Source: JABDIP01 sp965227455 (GTDB lineage Bacteria; Pseudomonadota; Alphaproteobacteria; DSM-16000; Inquilinaceae). From it: a DNA stretch of 64,000 bases. The translations under genes were made by a program, and so were the position numbers. The stretch covers positions 2,852,001 to 2,916,000 of the forward strand of contig OZ245752.1 in NCBI GenBank assembly GCA_965227455.1, in the 5' to 3' direction. This document shows, one piece after another, positions 8,600 through 20,600 of this stretch. The notes below the pieces were generated by a model, which saw nothing but the letters and a program-made list of their open reading frames with translations, was not told the origin of the DNA and searched no databases. How positions within the stretch are numbered: the first letter of the stretch is position 1; every line of letters begins with the position of its first letter.

Positions 8600-8643
8600 C
8601 CGGCCGCCCGGTGGATGTCTTGCGACACCCGCCGGGCGGCCGG
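8600..8643 (-). terminator. Strong hairpin terminator of the giant adhesin gene
   Basis: A 12-bp perfect GC-rich inverted repeat (CCGGCCGCCCGG / CCGGGCGGCCGG) with a 20-nt loop begins 29 bp past the adhesin stop codon. On the minus strand the stem is followed by TTTCC. Confidence 0.7.
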
Positions 8644-8671
8644 CTCCGACCGAGGTCCTTGAGATCGCCGG

Positions 8672-11600
8672 TTAGACGATCACAACATTGTTGTTGAGGT
8701 CGCTGTCGACCATCAGGGTCGCCTCGCCGGCGGTGTACACATCGAAGGTCACACCACCGTCGACCTGCTGACCGGCCGACGTCCAGCCGCCCTCGGCGAC
8801 CACCTGGTCGCCCAGGTCGCCCAGCACCTTCAAGGTGTTGGTGCTGTCCGAGGCGTCCAGCACATCCATCACGTTCAGCGTCAGGACATTGTCGCCGGTG
8901 CCGGTGATGTCGACCGCCTCGATGCCCGAGATCGGCAGATCGCCGAGATCGATGGCCAGGCTGGCGCCCTGGATCTCCAGGGTATCCGTGCCGGTGCCGC
9001 CGTCGATCCGCTGCGGCGCCAGATCGGCAATCGCCAGGGTGTCGTCGCCCTCGCCGCCGTAGAGGACATCCGCCCCTCCGGCACCGAACAGGAAGTCCGC
9101 GCCCTGGCCGCCGATCATCGTATTGGCCCCGGCATCGCCGGTCAGCGTATCCGCGGCCGACGTGCCCTGATGGGTCACGTTGCCCTGGAAGTCCTGGCCA
9201 TAGAGGATGTACGACGCACCGGAGTCGTTGCCGTTCGCATCGGCCTTCGGCGCACCCACGATCAGATCGTCGTATCCGTCGCCGTTGACATCTCCGGCCG
9301 AGCTGACCGAGTTGCCGAAGGTGCTGTCCTCGGGCACTCCACCGATCGTGAAGCCGTTGCTGCCGTCGAGCTGGTTCAGATCCAGCGTCGCGCCGAACCC
9401 GCTGGCGGATCCGAAGACAACGTAGCTTTCGCCGTGGTTGGCGTAGCCGCCATAGTAGCCGTAGCCGTATACACCGCGGGCGCCGATGATGATGTCATCG
9501 AAGCCGTCGCCGTTGATGTCGCCGGCCATCGAGACCGAGTAGCCGGCCTGATCGCCCTGCTCGTTACCGACGATGCGGAAGCCGTTGGTGCCGTCCAGGG
9601 CGCCGAGATCGACATTGGCGCCGAGACCGCCATCCTGGCCGAACACCACATAGGCGCCGCCGGTATCGTAGTAGAAGCTGCTCTCGCCGATCACGAGATC
9701 ATCGATCCCGTCACCGTTGATGTCGCCGGCCGCGCTGATGGAGTTGCCAGCCTCGCCGTCGGCGAAGGCGCCGGTGATGGTGAGGCCGTTGGTGCCGTCC
9801 AGGGTCGACACATCGACATTGGCCGGCAATCCCGAGGCGCCACCATAGACGACGTAGACCTCGCCGGCGTTGTTCACGCCGCCCGGATCGCCGCCGACGG
9901 CACTGACGACGATGTCGTCATAACCGTCATTGTTGAGGTCGCCGGCCGAGACCGCCGTTCCAAGGTTGTCCAGCGCGGTATCGCCGGTGACCTTGAAACC
10001 GTTGGTCCCGTCGAGGGTGGACACGTCGATGGACGAGCCGAATCCGGTCGACTGGCCGAAGACAACATAGCTCTCGCCGATATTGAACTCGGTCTGCGGC
10101 ACGCCGTTCCCCGACGGTCCTGCACCCTGCGAGCCAATGATGATATCGGCGATGCCGTCGCCGTTCACGTCGCCGGCCGACCCGACCACGATGTCGGAGA
10201 AGTTGGTATCGATCCCGGTGATCGAGAAGCCGTTGGCGCCGAGGGTGCTCAGGTCGACGGTGTCGATACCGCTATTGCCGCCGTACACGACATAGGCGGT
10301 TTCCGATCCGGCAACCCCGATGTCGTCATCATCGGTGTTGTCCTTCGCACCGACCAGGATGTCGGCAAAGCCGTCACCGTTGATATCGCCGGCGCCGCTG
10401 ACCGAAAACCCTGTGAACTGGGACGCGACGGCGCCGGTGATTGTGAAGCCGTTGCTGCCGTCCAGGCTCGAAAGGTCGAGGCTACCGAAAGCCGGGCCGT
10501 TGGCACTGCCATACACGACGTAACTGGTGCCGGCATCGGCCCGCCCGTTCGGATCGGCATAGGGCGCGCCGATGATGAAGTCGTCGTAGCCGTCACCATT
10601 GACGTCACCGATGCCGGAGACTGAATGGCCGGCCAGGTCTTGCGACGCGACGCCATTCACTACGAAGCCGTTGGACCCGTCGATATCCTGGATCGAGAAG
10701 GTGCTGTTGGCGAGCACGAAGGTCATCGACCCGGTGGTCTGGAGGCCATCGGCATCCTCGATCACATAGCTGATCGGACCCGTCGTCATGGATTCGCCGA
10801 ACAGCAGATCGCCGGACGTCGAGTTTCTCACGATGTACTCGAAGCTCAGATCGCCATTGAACACGACGATGTCGACTTCCGGGTCAGCGGGGTCGCCGAG
10901 GTAGACTTCCATCTGACCGGAGGAGAAGTCGACCGGCGTGCCATCGATCGACACCAGGGTGAGCGTCGAGCCTTCCGGATCGAAGTCGTTATCCAGGAAG
11001 GTCGGCGTCTCGACCTCGGTATTGTCGTCATGACGAACTACGAACCTGTCGGCGACCGCGGTCGGCGCGTCGTTCACGCCGTTCACGGTGACCGTCACCG
11101 TGGCGGTGTCGGTCGAGCCGTTGCCGTCATCAACCGTGTAGGTGAACGTGTCGGTTCCGGTCTGGCCGACTCCCAGCTGCTCGAACGCGCCGTTCGGATC
11201 GTAGCTGTAGCTTCCATCCGCATTCATGGTCAGCAGCGCGCCGGAGGCCAGCGTGATCTGCGATCCGACATTGCCCGCCGAACCCTCGACCGCGCTGACG
11301 CTGAGCACGTCGCCGGCGTCCGGATCCGTGTCGTTCGCCAGCACACCGTCGGCCGGCACCGACAGGACATCGTCCTCGGTGGTCGCCGCCGTGTCGTCGA
11401 CGGCGATCGGGGCGGAGTTCGAGATACCGTTGATCGTCACCGTGACGGTCGCGGTATCCGTAGCGCCCTGGCTGTCGGTGATGGTGTAGGTGAAGCTGTC
11501 GGTCGCGGTCTCGCCGTCCACCAGAGACTGGTACTGACCGTTCGGATCGTAGCTGTAGCTGCCATCCGCATTCATGGTCAGCAGCGCACCCGAGGCAAGG

Positions 11601-14600
11601 GCGATCTGCCCGCCGACGGCCGAGGTCGAACCCTGGACCGCGGTGACGGAGAAGGTGTCGCCCACATCAGGATCGCTGTCGTTCGACAGCACGCCGTTGG
11701 CCGGGACCGTCAGCACCGTGTTTTCGTCGGTGATGCCGGCATCGTCCGCGGCCGTCGGGGCGTCATTGGCGCCGTTGATGGTCACCGTCACGGTCGCCGT
11801 GTCGGTGCCGCCATTGCCGTCATCCACCGAGTAAGTAAACGTATCGGTGGCCGTCTGGCCGACGCCCAGATCGTTGAACTGGCCGTTCGGATCGTAGCTG
11901 TAGCTGCCATCCGCGTTCATTGTCAGCAGCGCGCCTGAGGCCAAGACCAGCGGTGCCCCGACATTGGCCGCGGAGCCCTGGACCGCGCTGACGCTCAGCA
12001 CGTCGCTGGCATCCGGATCGGTGTCGTTCGACAGGATCCCGTTGGCGGCCACGTTGAGCGCACCGTCCTCAGAGACGGAGAGGGCATCATCATTGGCCAC
12101 AGGCGCGTCATTGGCACCGGTGATGGTGATGGTCACCGTCGCGATGTCGGTACCGCCGGCACCGTCCGACACCGTGTAGGTGAAGGTATCGGTCCCGGTC
12201 TCGCCAACAGCCAGGCTGTTGAAGGCACCGCTCGGGTCGTAGCTGTAGCTGCCATCGGCGTTCATGGTGACGACAGCGCCGGAGGCCAGGGTGGTGGCCG
12301 AACCGACATTCGCCGCGACACCCTCGACCGCGCTGACATTCAGCACGCTGCCGGTGTCCGGATCGCCGTCATTGGCAAGAACACCGTTGGCGGCGACGGA
12401 GAGGACACCGTCCTCGCCCACCGCACCGGTGTCGTCGCCGGCGTTCGGGCCGTCATTGGCGCCGTTGATGGTCACTGTCACGGTCGCCGTGTCGGTGCCG
12501 CCATTGCCATCATCCACCGTGTAGGTGAAGCTGTCGGTGGCCGTCTGGCCGGTCGCCAGGCTGTTGAACACGCCGTTGGTGTCGTAGCTGTAGCTGCCAT
12601 CGGCGTTCATGGTCACGATGGCGCCGGAGGCCAGGGTCACCGCCGCGCCCACATTGGCTGCGGAGCCCTGGACCGCGCTGACATTCAGCACATCCGTGGC
12701 GTCCGGATCGACATCGTTCGCCAGCACGCCATTGGCGGCCACGGTGAGGATGTCGTCCTCGGCGACCGTACCGGCATCGTCGCCAGCGGTCGGGCCGTCA
12801 TTGGCGCCGTTGACGGTCACCATCACGGTGGCGGTGTCCACACCGCCATTGCCGTCGGACACCTCATAGGTGAACGTGTCCGTGGTGCTCTCGCCGGCCG
12901 CCAGGCCGTTGAAGGCACCATTGGTGTCGTAGCTGTAACTGCCATCGGCATTCATGGTGACGATGGCGCCGGAAGCCAGGGTGACCGCCGCGCCCACATT
13001 GGCCGCGGAGCCCTGGACCGCGCTGACGTTCAGCACGCTGCCGTTGTCCGGATCGGCATCGTTGGCCAGCACGCCATTGGCGGCCACGGTGAGGACATCG
13101 TCCTCGCCGACCGAGCCGGCGTCGTCGCCGGCCGTCGGACCGTCATTGGCACCGTTGATGGTCACCGTGACGGTGGCGGTGTCGACACCGCCATTGCCGT
13201 CGGACACCTCGTAAGTGAAGGTATCCGTGGTGCTCTCGCCGGCCGCCAGGCCGTTGAAGGCGCCATTGGTATCGTAGCTGTAACTGCCATCGGCATTCAT
13301 CGTGACGATGGCGCCGGAGGCCAGGGTGACGGCCGCGCCGACATTGGCAGCGGCACCCTCGACGGCGCTGACGCTCAGCACGTCGGAGGCATCCGGATCG
13401 CTGTCGTTGGACAGGACGCCATTGGCGGCCACGGTGAGGACGTCGTCCTCACCGACCGAACCGGTGTCGTCGCCGGCCGTCGGGCCGTCATTGGCACCGT
13501 TGATGGTGACGGTCACCGTCGCGGTGTCGACACCACCGTTACCGTCGGACACCTCGTAGGTGAACGTGTCGGTGGTGCTCTCGCCGGCCGCCAGGCCGTT
13601 GAAGGCGCCATTGGTGTCGTAGCTGTAGCTGCCATCGGCATTCATGGTGACGATGGCGCCGGAGGCCAGGGTCACCGCGGCGCCCACATTGGCGGCGGCA
13701 CCCTCGACGGCGCTGACGTTCAGCACGTCGGAGGCATCCGGGTCGCTGTCGTTGGACAGGACGCCATTGGCGGCCACCACCAGGGTGCCGTCCTCACCGA
13801 CCGAACCGGCATCATCGCCAGCGGTCGGGCCGTCATTGGCGCCATTGATGGTCACCGTGACGGTCGCGGTGTCGAAACCGCCATTACCGTCGGACACCTC
13901 GTAGGTGAACGTGTCCGTGGTGCTCTCGCCGGCCGCCAGGCCGTTGAAGGCACCATTGGTGTCGTAGCTGTAGCTGCCATCGGCATTCATGGTGACGATG
14001 GCGCCGGAGGCCAGGGTGACGGCCGCGCCCACATTGGCGGCGGCACCCTCGACAGCGCTGACGTTCAGCACATCGGAGGCATCCGGGTCGCTGTCGTTGG
14101 ACAGCACGCCGTTGGCGGCCACCACCAGAGTGCCATCCTCGGCGACCGCGCCGGTGTCGTCGCCGGCCGTCGGACCGTCATTGGCACCGTTGATGGTCAC
14201 CGTGACGGTGGCGGTGTCGACACCGCCATTGCCGTCGGACACCTCGTAAGTGAAGGTATCCGTGGTGCTCTCGCCGGCCGCCAGGCCGTTGAAGGCGCCA
14301 TTGGTGTCGTAGCTGTAACTGCCATCGGCATTCATGGTGACGACGGCGCCGGAGGCCAGGGTGACGGCCGCGCCGACATTGGCAGCGGCACCCTCGACGG
14401 CGCTGACGTTCAGCACGTCGGAGGCATCCGGATCGCTGTCGTTGGACAGGACGCCATTGGCGGCCACGGTGAGGATATCGTCCTCACCGACCGAACCGGT
14501 GTCGTCGCCGGCCGTCGGGCCGTCATTGGCACCGTTGATGGTGACGGTCACCGTCGCGGTGTCGACACCACCGTTACCGTCGGACACCTCGTAGGTGAAC

Positions 14601-17600
14601 GTGTCGGTGGTGCTCTCGCCGGCCGCCAGGCCGTTGAAGGCGCCATTGGTGTCGTAGCTGTAGCTGCCATCGGCATTCATGGTGACGATGGCGCCGGAGG
14701 CCAGGGTCACCGCGGCGCCCACATTGGCGGCGGCACCCTCGACGGCGCTGACGTTCAGCACGTCGGAGGCATCCGGGTCGCTGTCGTTGGACAGGACGCC
14801 ATTGGCGGCCACCACCAGGGTGCCGTCCTCACCGACCGAACCGGCATCATCGCCAGCGGTCGGGCCGTCATTGGCGCCATTGACGGTCACCGTCACCGTC
14901 GCGGTGTCGAAACCGCCATTACCGTCGGACACCTCGTAGGTGAACGTGTCCGTGGTGCTCTCGCCGGCCGCCAGGCCGTTGAAGGCACCGTTGGTGTCGT
15001 AGCTGTAGCTGCCATCGGCATTCATGGTGACGACGGCGCCGGAGGCCAGAGTGACCGCCGCGCCCACATTGGCGGCGGCACCCTCGACGGCGCTGACGTT
15101 CAGCACGTCGGAGGCATCCGGGTCGCTGTCGTTGGACAGGACGCCGTTGGCGGCCACCACCAGAGTACCATCCTCGCCCACCGAACCGGCATCGTCGCCA
15201 GCGGTCGGGCCGTCATTGGCACCGTTGACGGTCACCGTTACGGTGGCGGTGTCGACACCGCCATTGCCGTCGGACACCTCGTAGGTGAACGTGTCCGTGG
15301 TGCTCTCGCCGGCCGCCAGGCCGTTGAAGGCGCCATTGGTGTCGTAGCTGTAGCTGCCATCGGCATTCATCGTGACGATGGCGCCGGAGGCCAGGGTGAC
15401 CGCCGCGCCCACATTGGCCGCGGAGCCCTGGACGGCGCTGACGTTCAGCAAATCGGAGGCATCCGGGTCGCTGTCGTTGGACAGGACGCCGTTGGCGGCC
15501 ACCACCAGGGTGCCGTCCTCGGCCACCGAACCGGCATCATCGCCAGCGGTCGGGCCGTCATTGGCGCCATTGACGGTCACCGTGACGGTCGCGGTGTCGA
15601 AACCGCCATTACCGTCGGACACCTCGTAGGTGAACGTGTCCGTGGTGCTCTCGCCGGCCGCCAGGCCGTTGAAGGCGCCATTGGTGTCGTAGCTGTAGCT
15701 GCCATCGGCATTCATGGTGACGACGGCGCCGGAGGCCAGGGTGACTGCCGCGCCCACATTGGCGGCGGCACCCTCGACGGCGCTGACGTTCAGCGCATCG
15801 CCATCCGGGTCGCTGTCGTTGGACAGCACGCCATTGGCGGCCACCACCAGGGTGCCGTCCTCGTCCACCGAGCCGGCGTCATCGCCAGCGGTCGGGCCGT
15901 CATTGGCGCCATTGACGGTCACCGTGACGGTCGCGGTGTCGAAACCGCCATTACCGTCGGACACCTCGTAGGTGAACGTGTCGGTGGTGCTCTCGCCGGC
16001 CGCCAGGCCGTTGAAGGCGCCATTGGTGTCGTAGCTGTAGCTGCCATCGGCATTCATGGTGACGATGGCGCCGGAGGCCAGGGTCACCGCGGCGCCCACA
16101 TTGGCGGCGGCACCCTCGACGGCGCTGACGTTCAGCACATCGGAGGCATCCGGGTCGCTGTCGTTGGACAGGACACCATTGGCGGCCACCACCAGAGTGC
16201 CGTCCTCGTCCACCGAACCGGCATCGTCGGCCGCCACCGGCGCGTCATTGGCGCCGTCGATGGTGATTGTCAGCGTGGCCGTGTCGGTCGCACCGGCACT
16301 GTCGGTCGCCGTGTAGGTGAAGCTGTCGGAGGCGGTTTCACCCAGAGCCAGACTGTTGAAGACACCGTTCGGGTCGTAGCTGTAGCTGCCGTCGTTGTTC
16401 ATGGTCAGCAGCGCGCCGGACGGCAGAGTGATCTGCGCCCCGACATTTCCGCTGTTGCCGTTGACATGGGTGACCGTCAGCGTGTCGCCCGGATCCGGGT
16501 CACTATCGTTCGACAGGACACCGTTGGCGGCCACCACCAGGGTGCCGTCCTCGCCCACCGAGCCGGCATCATCGGCTGCGATCGGCGCGGTGTTGTCCGT
16601 CGCGCCGTTGATGGTCACCGTCACGGTCGCCGTGTCGGTGCCGCCATTGCCGTCGCTCACCGTGTAGGTGAACGTGTCGGTGGCGGTCTCGCCATCGTTT
16701 AGCGCATCGAACTGACCGTTCGGATCGTAGCTGTAGCTGCCATCGGCGTTCATGGTGACGACGGCACCGGAGGCCAGGGTGACCGCCGCGCCCACATTGG
16801 CGGCGGCACCCTCGACGGCGCTGACATTCAGCGCATCGCCATCCGGGTCGCTGTCGTTGGACAGCACGCCATTGGCGGCCACGGAGAGCACGCCCTCCTC
16901 GCCGACCGAACCGCTGTCATCCGCGGCCGTCGGGCCGTCATTGGCGCCATTGATGGTCACCGTCACGGTCGCCGTGTCGGTGCCGCCATTGCCGTCATCC
17001 ACCGTGTAGGTGAAGGAGTCGGTGGTCGACTCACCGGCACCCAGGCCGTTGAATGCGCCGTTGGTGTCGTAGTTGTAGCTGCCATCGGCATTCATGGTGA
17101 CGACGGCGCCGGAGGCCAAGGTCACCGCGGCGCCCACATTGGCGGCGGCGCCCTCGACGGCGCTGACATTCAGCACGTCGGAGGCATCCGGGTCGCTGTC
17201 ATTGGACAGGACGCCGTTGGCGGCCACCGCCAGGGTGCCGTCCTCGGCAACCGCACCGGCATCGTCGGCCGCCACCGGCGCATCGTTGGCGCCGTTGATG
17301 GTGATGGTCAGCGTGGCCGTGTCGGTGGCGCCGAAGCTGTCGGTCGCGGTGTAGGTGAAGCTGTCGGTAGCCGTTTCACCCAGGGCCAGGCTGTTGAAGG
17401 CACCGTTCGGGTCGTAGGTATAGGTGCCGTCATTGTTCATGGTCAGCAGCGCGCCGGACGGCAAGGTGATCTGCGAACCCACATTGCCGGTGTCGCCATT
17501 GACATGGGTGACGGTCAGCGTGTCGCCCGGATCCGGGTCGACATCGTTGTCGAGCAGACCGTTCACCGAGACCATGACGCCTTCGTCGACGGTCAGCGTG

Positions 17601-20600
17601 TCGTTGTTGGCGATCGGCGCCGAGTTGTCGGTCGCACCGTTGACGGTGATGGTCACCGTTGCGGTGTCGGTACCGCCATTGCCGTCATCCACCGTGTAGG
17701 TGAAGGAGTCCGTGGCGGTCTCGCCATCGTTCAGCGCATCGAACACACCGTTCGGGTCATAGTCGTAGCTGCCATCCGCATTCATGGTCAGCAGCGCGCC
17801 GGAGCCCAGGGTGATCTGGGTTCCGACATTGCCGGAGAGGCCTTCGACCTCGCTGACGTTCAGCGCATCGCCGTCCGGATCGCTGTCGTTCGACAGGACG
17901 CCGTTGGCGGCGACGGACAGAGTGCCGTCCTCGCCGACCGAACCGGCGTCATCAAGGGCGGACGGCGCCTGGTTCGGCGGCGCGCCCACGCCGGTGATGG
18001 TGATGGTCATGGTCGCCGTATCGGTGGCGCCATGCTCATCGGTGATGGTGTAGGTGAAGGTATCCGTGGCCGTCTCGCCAGCGTTCAGAGAGTCGAACGC
18101 ACCGAACGGGAAGTAGGTGTAGCTGCCGTCCGGGCCGACCGCCAGAACGGCGCCGGAAGCCAGCGGAACCGGAGTCACGTTGACCGGGTCGATGGCAACA
18201 TCCACCAGCCCGGCGACCTCGGTGATCGAGAACGACGACCCGTTGTCGATGTCGACATCATTGGTCAGCAGGCCGTTGCCGCCCGTGACGAACAGGACGC
18301 CGTTCTCCGCAACGCTCGCCGTGTCGTCGACCGCATCCGGGGCGTCGTTGGCGCCCTGGATGGTCAGCGTCACGGTGGCGGTGTCCGTGCCGCCATTGCC
18401 GTCGCTCATGGTGTAGCTGAAGCTGTCGGTGGTCGACTCGCCAACCGCCAGGCCCTCGAAGGAGCCATTGGTGTTGTAGTTGTACGTGCCGTCGGCATTC
18501 ATCGTGACGATGGCGCCGGAGGCCAGGGTCACCTGCACAAGGCCGGTGACATCGTCGACGGCCGCGCCATTGACTTCGGTGACGCTCAGCACGTCGTTGG
18601 TGTCGGGGTCGACGTCGTTGGTCAGAACACCGTTCGAGGTGACGGCCAGCACATCGTCCTCGCCGACGGTCGCCGCGTCGTCATTCGCCGTCGGGGCGTC
18701 ATTGGCGCCATTGATGGTGACGGTCACCGTCGCCGTGTCGGTCGCGCCATTGCTGTCCACGACCGTGTAGGCGAAGCTGTCGGTTCCGGTCTCACCCTCG
18801 CCGAGGCTGTTGAACGCGCCGTTCGGGTCGTACTGGTAGGTGCCGTCGGAGTTCATGGTCAGCAGCGCACCCGAGGGGAGGGTGATCTGCGAGCCGACGC
18901 CGGCGCTGTCGCCATTGATCTCGGTTACGGTCATGGTGTCGACCGGGTCGGGATCGATGTCGTTGTCCAGCACGCCGTTGACCGAGACCATGACGCCTTC
19001 GTCGACGGTTACGGTGTCGTCGACCGCAATCGGCGCGTCATTGGCACCATTGATGGTGATCACGACAGTCGCGACGTCGGTACCGCCCTGGCCGTCATCG
19101 ACGGTGTACTCGAACGAGTCCGTAGTCGAAGAACCGACCATCAGATCGTTGAACGCATTGTTGGTGTCGTAGCTGTAGCTACCATCGGCGTTCATCGTGA
19201 CGATGGCGCCGGAGGCCAGCGTCACCGGATTGCCGACATTGAGCGCATTGCCCTCGACCGCGCCGACGGACAGCGTATCGCCATTCACGTCGGTGTCATT
19301 TGTCAAGACGCCATCGGCCGGAACCGTCAGCACGTCGTCCTCGCCGACCGAGCCGCTATCGTCGGCGGCGACCGGATCGTCATTGGTGCCGGTGACGGTC
19401 ACCGTGACGGTGGCGGTCTCCGGGCCGTTGGTGTCCGGATCCGGAGTCGTCGTGGTGAACTGGACGTCGTCGATCAGGATCTCGATCGACTCGTCGGCGA
19501 AGGTCTTCTTATTGCTGTAGCCGCCGATGACCAGGGTGTGGTTGCCGGCCGGCAGGTCGGCCAGGTTGACCGTGAAGGTCTGCCAGCCGGTGGTGGTCGG
19601 CGCACCGCCATTGCCGTCGCCATTGAGCTGGGCCACGTAGTCGTTGCCGCCGGCGCCGTACAGGGTGCCGTCGATGCTGACCATGACCTGGCCAAACTCG
19701 TCGCTCTCGAAATTCGGAGCGAGGGTCATGTTGTACTTGAAGGTCAGGGTGCCTGAGGCGTCCTCGGGCACGTTGATGGTGGTCTGCCAGCCGCCGGACA
19801 TGCCCAGGATGTCGGCGCCGTCCTGGCCGCCCAGATTGATCTGCAGCCCGCCGCCGGTCTCGCCGAATCCGGCGCCCCAGGCGCCGTCGGCATAATCGGC
19901 CTCGCTGGTGCCGCGGAAGGCGTCGTCCACATAGGCGAAGCCGCCGGCACCGCCGTCGAAGCCTTCGTCGAGCAGCGTGGTCTCGATCATCGGCGTGCTG
20001 TCGGTGGTCAACTGCACGTCGTCGATCAGGATCTCGGCGGACTCGTCGTTAAAGGTCTTCTTGTTGCTGTAGCCGCCGATGGTGATGGTGTGCGAACCGG
20101 CGGAGAGCTGACCGAGATCGATGGTCACGGTCTGCCAGCCGGTGGTCATCACCGGGCCGCCATTGCCGTCGCCGGTCAGCTGGGCGATGTGGTCGGCGCC
20201 ATTGGCGCCCACCGGGTTGCCATCGACGCTCAGCATCACCTGCGCGAACTCATCGGCTTCGTAGTTTTCGGCCAGCGACAGGTTGTACTTGAAGGTCAGG
20301 GTGCCGGAGGCGTCTTCGGGCACGTCGATCGTCGTGCTCCAGCCGCCGGACATGCCCAGAATGTCGGCATTGTCCTGACCGCCGAGGGTGACCTGCAGCC
20401 CGCCGCTGCCGCCCTCGCCGAAGCCGGCACCCGAGGCGCCGTCCGCATAGGCCGGCTCGCCGGTGCCGCGGAAGGTGTCATCGGAATAGGTGAAGGCGCC
20501 GGCACCGCCGTTGAAATTCTCGTCGATCAGCGTGCGCTGGACCGGCTCCGCCGGCGCGCTGGCGACGACACCATGGCCATCGGTCACGGTGTAGGTGAAG

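Noticed and set aside
12450..16240. Tandem direct repeats that could suggest a CRISPR array
   Set aside because: The units are 345 bp, in-frame and coding, with no short repeat-spacer structure and no cas genes.
12264..17354. A regular series of about 86-codon plus-strand open frames spaced 345 bp apart
   Set aside because: They are antisense reflections of the tandem VCBS repeats of the adhesin, with the same period and no ribosome sites.
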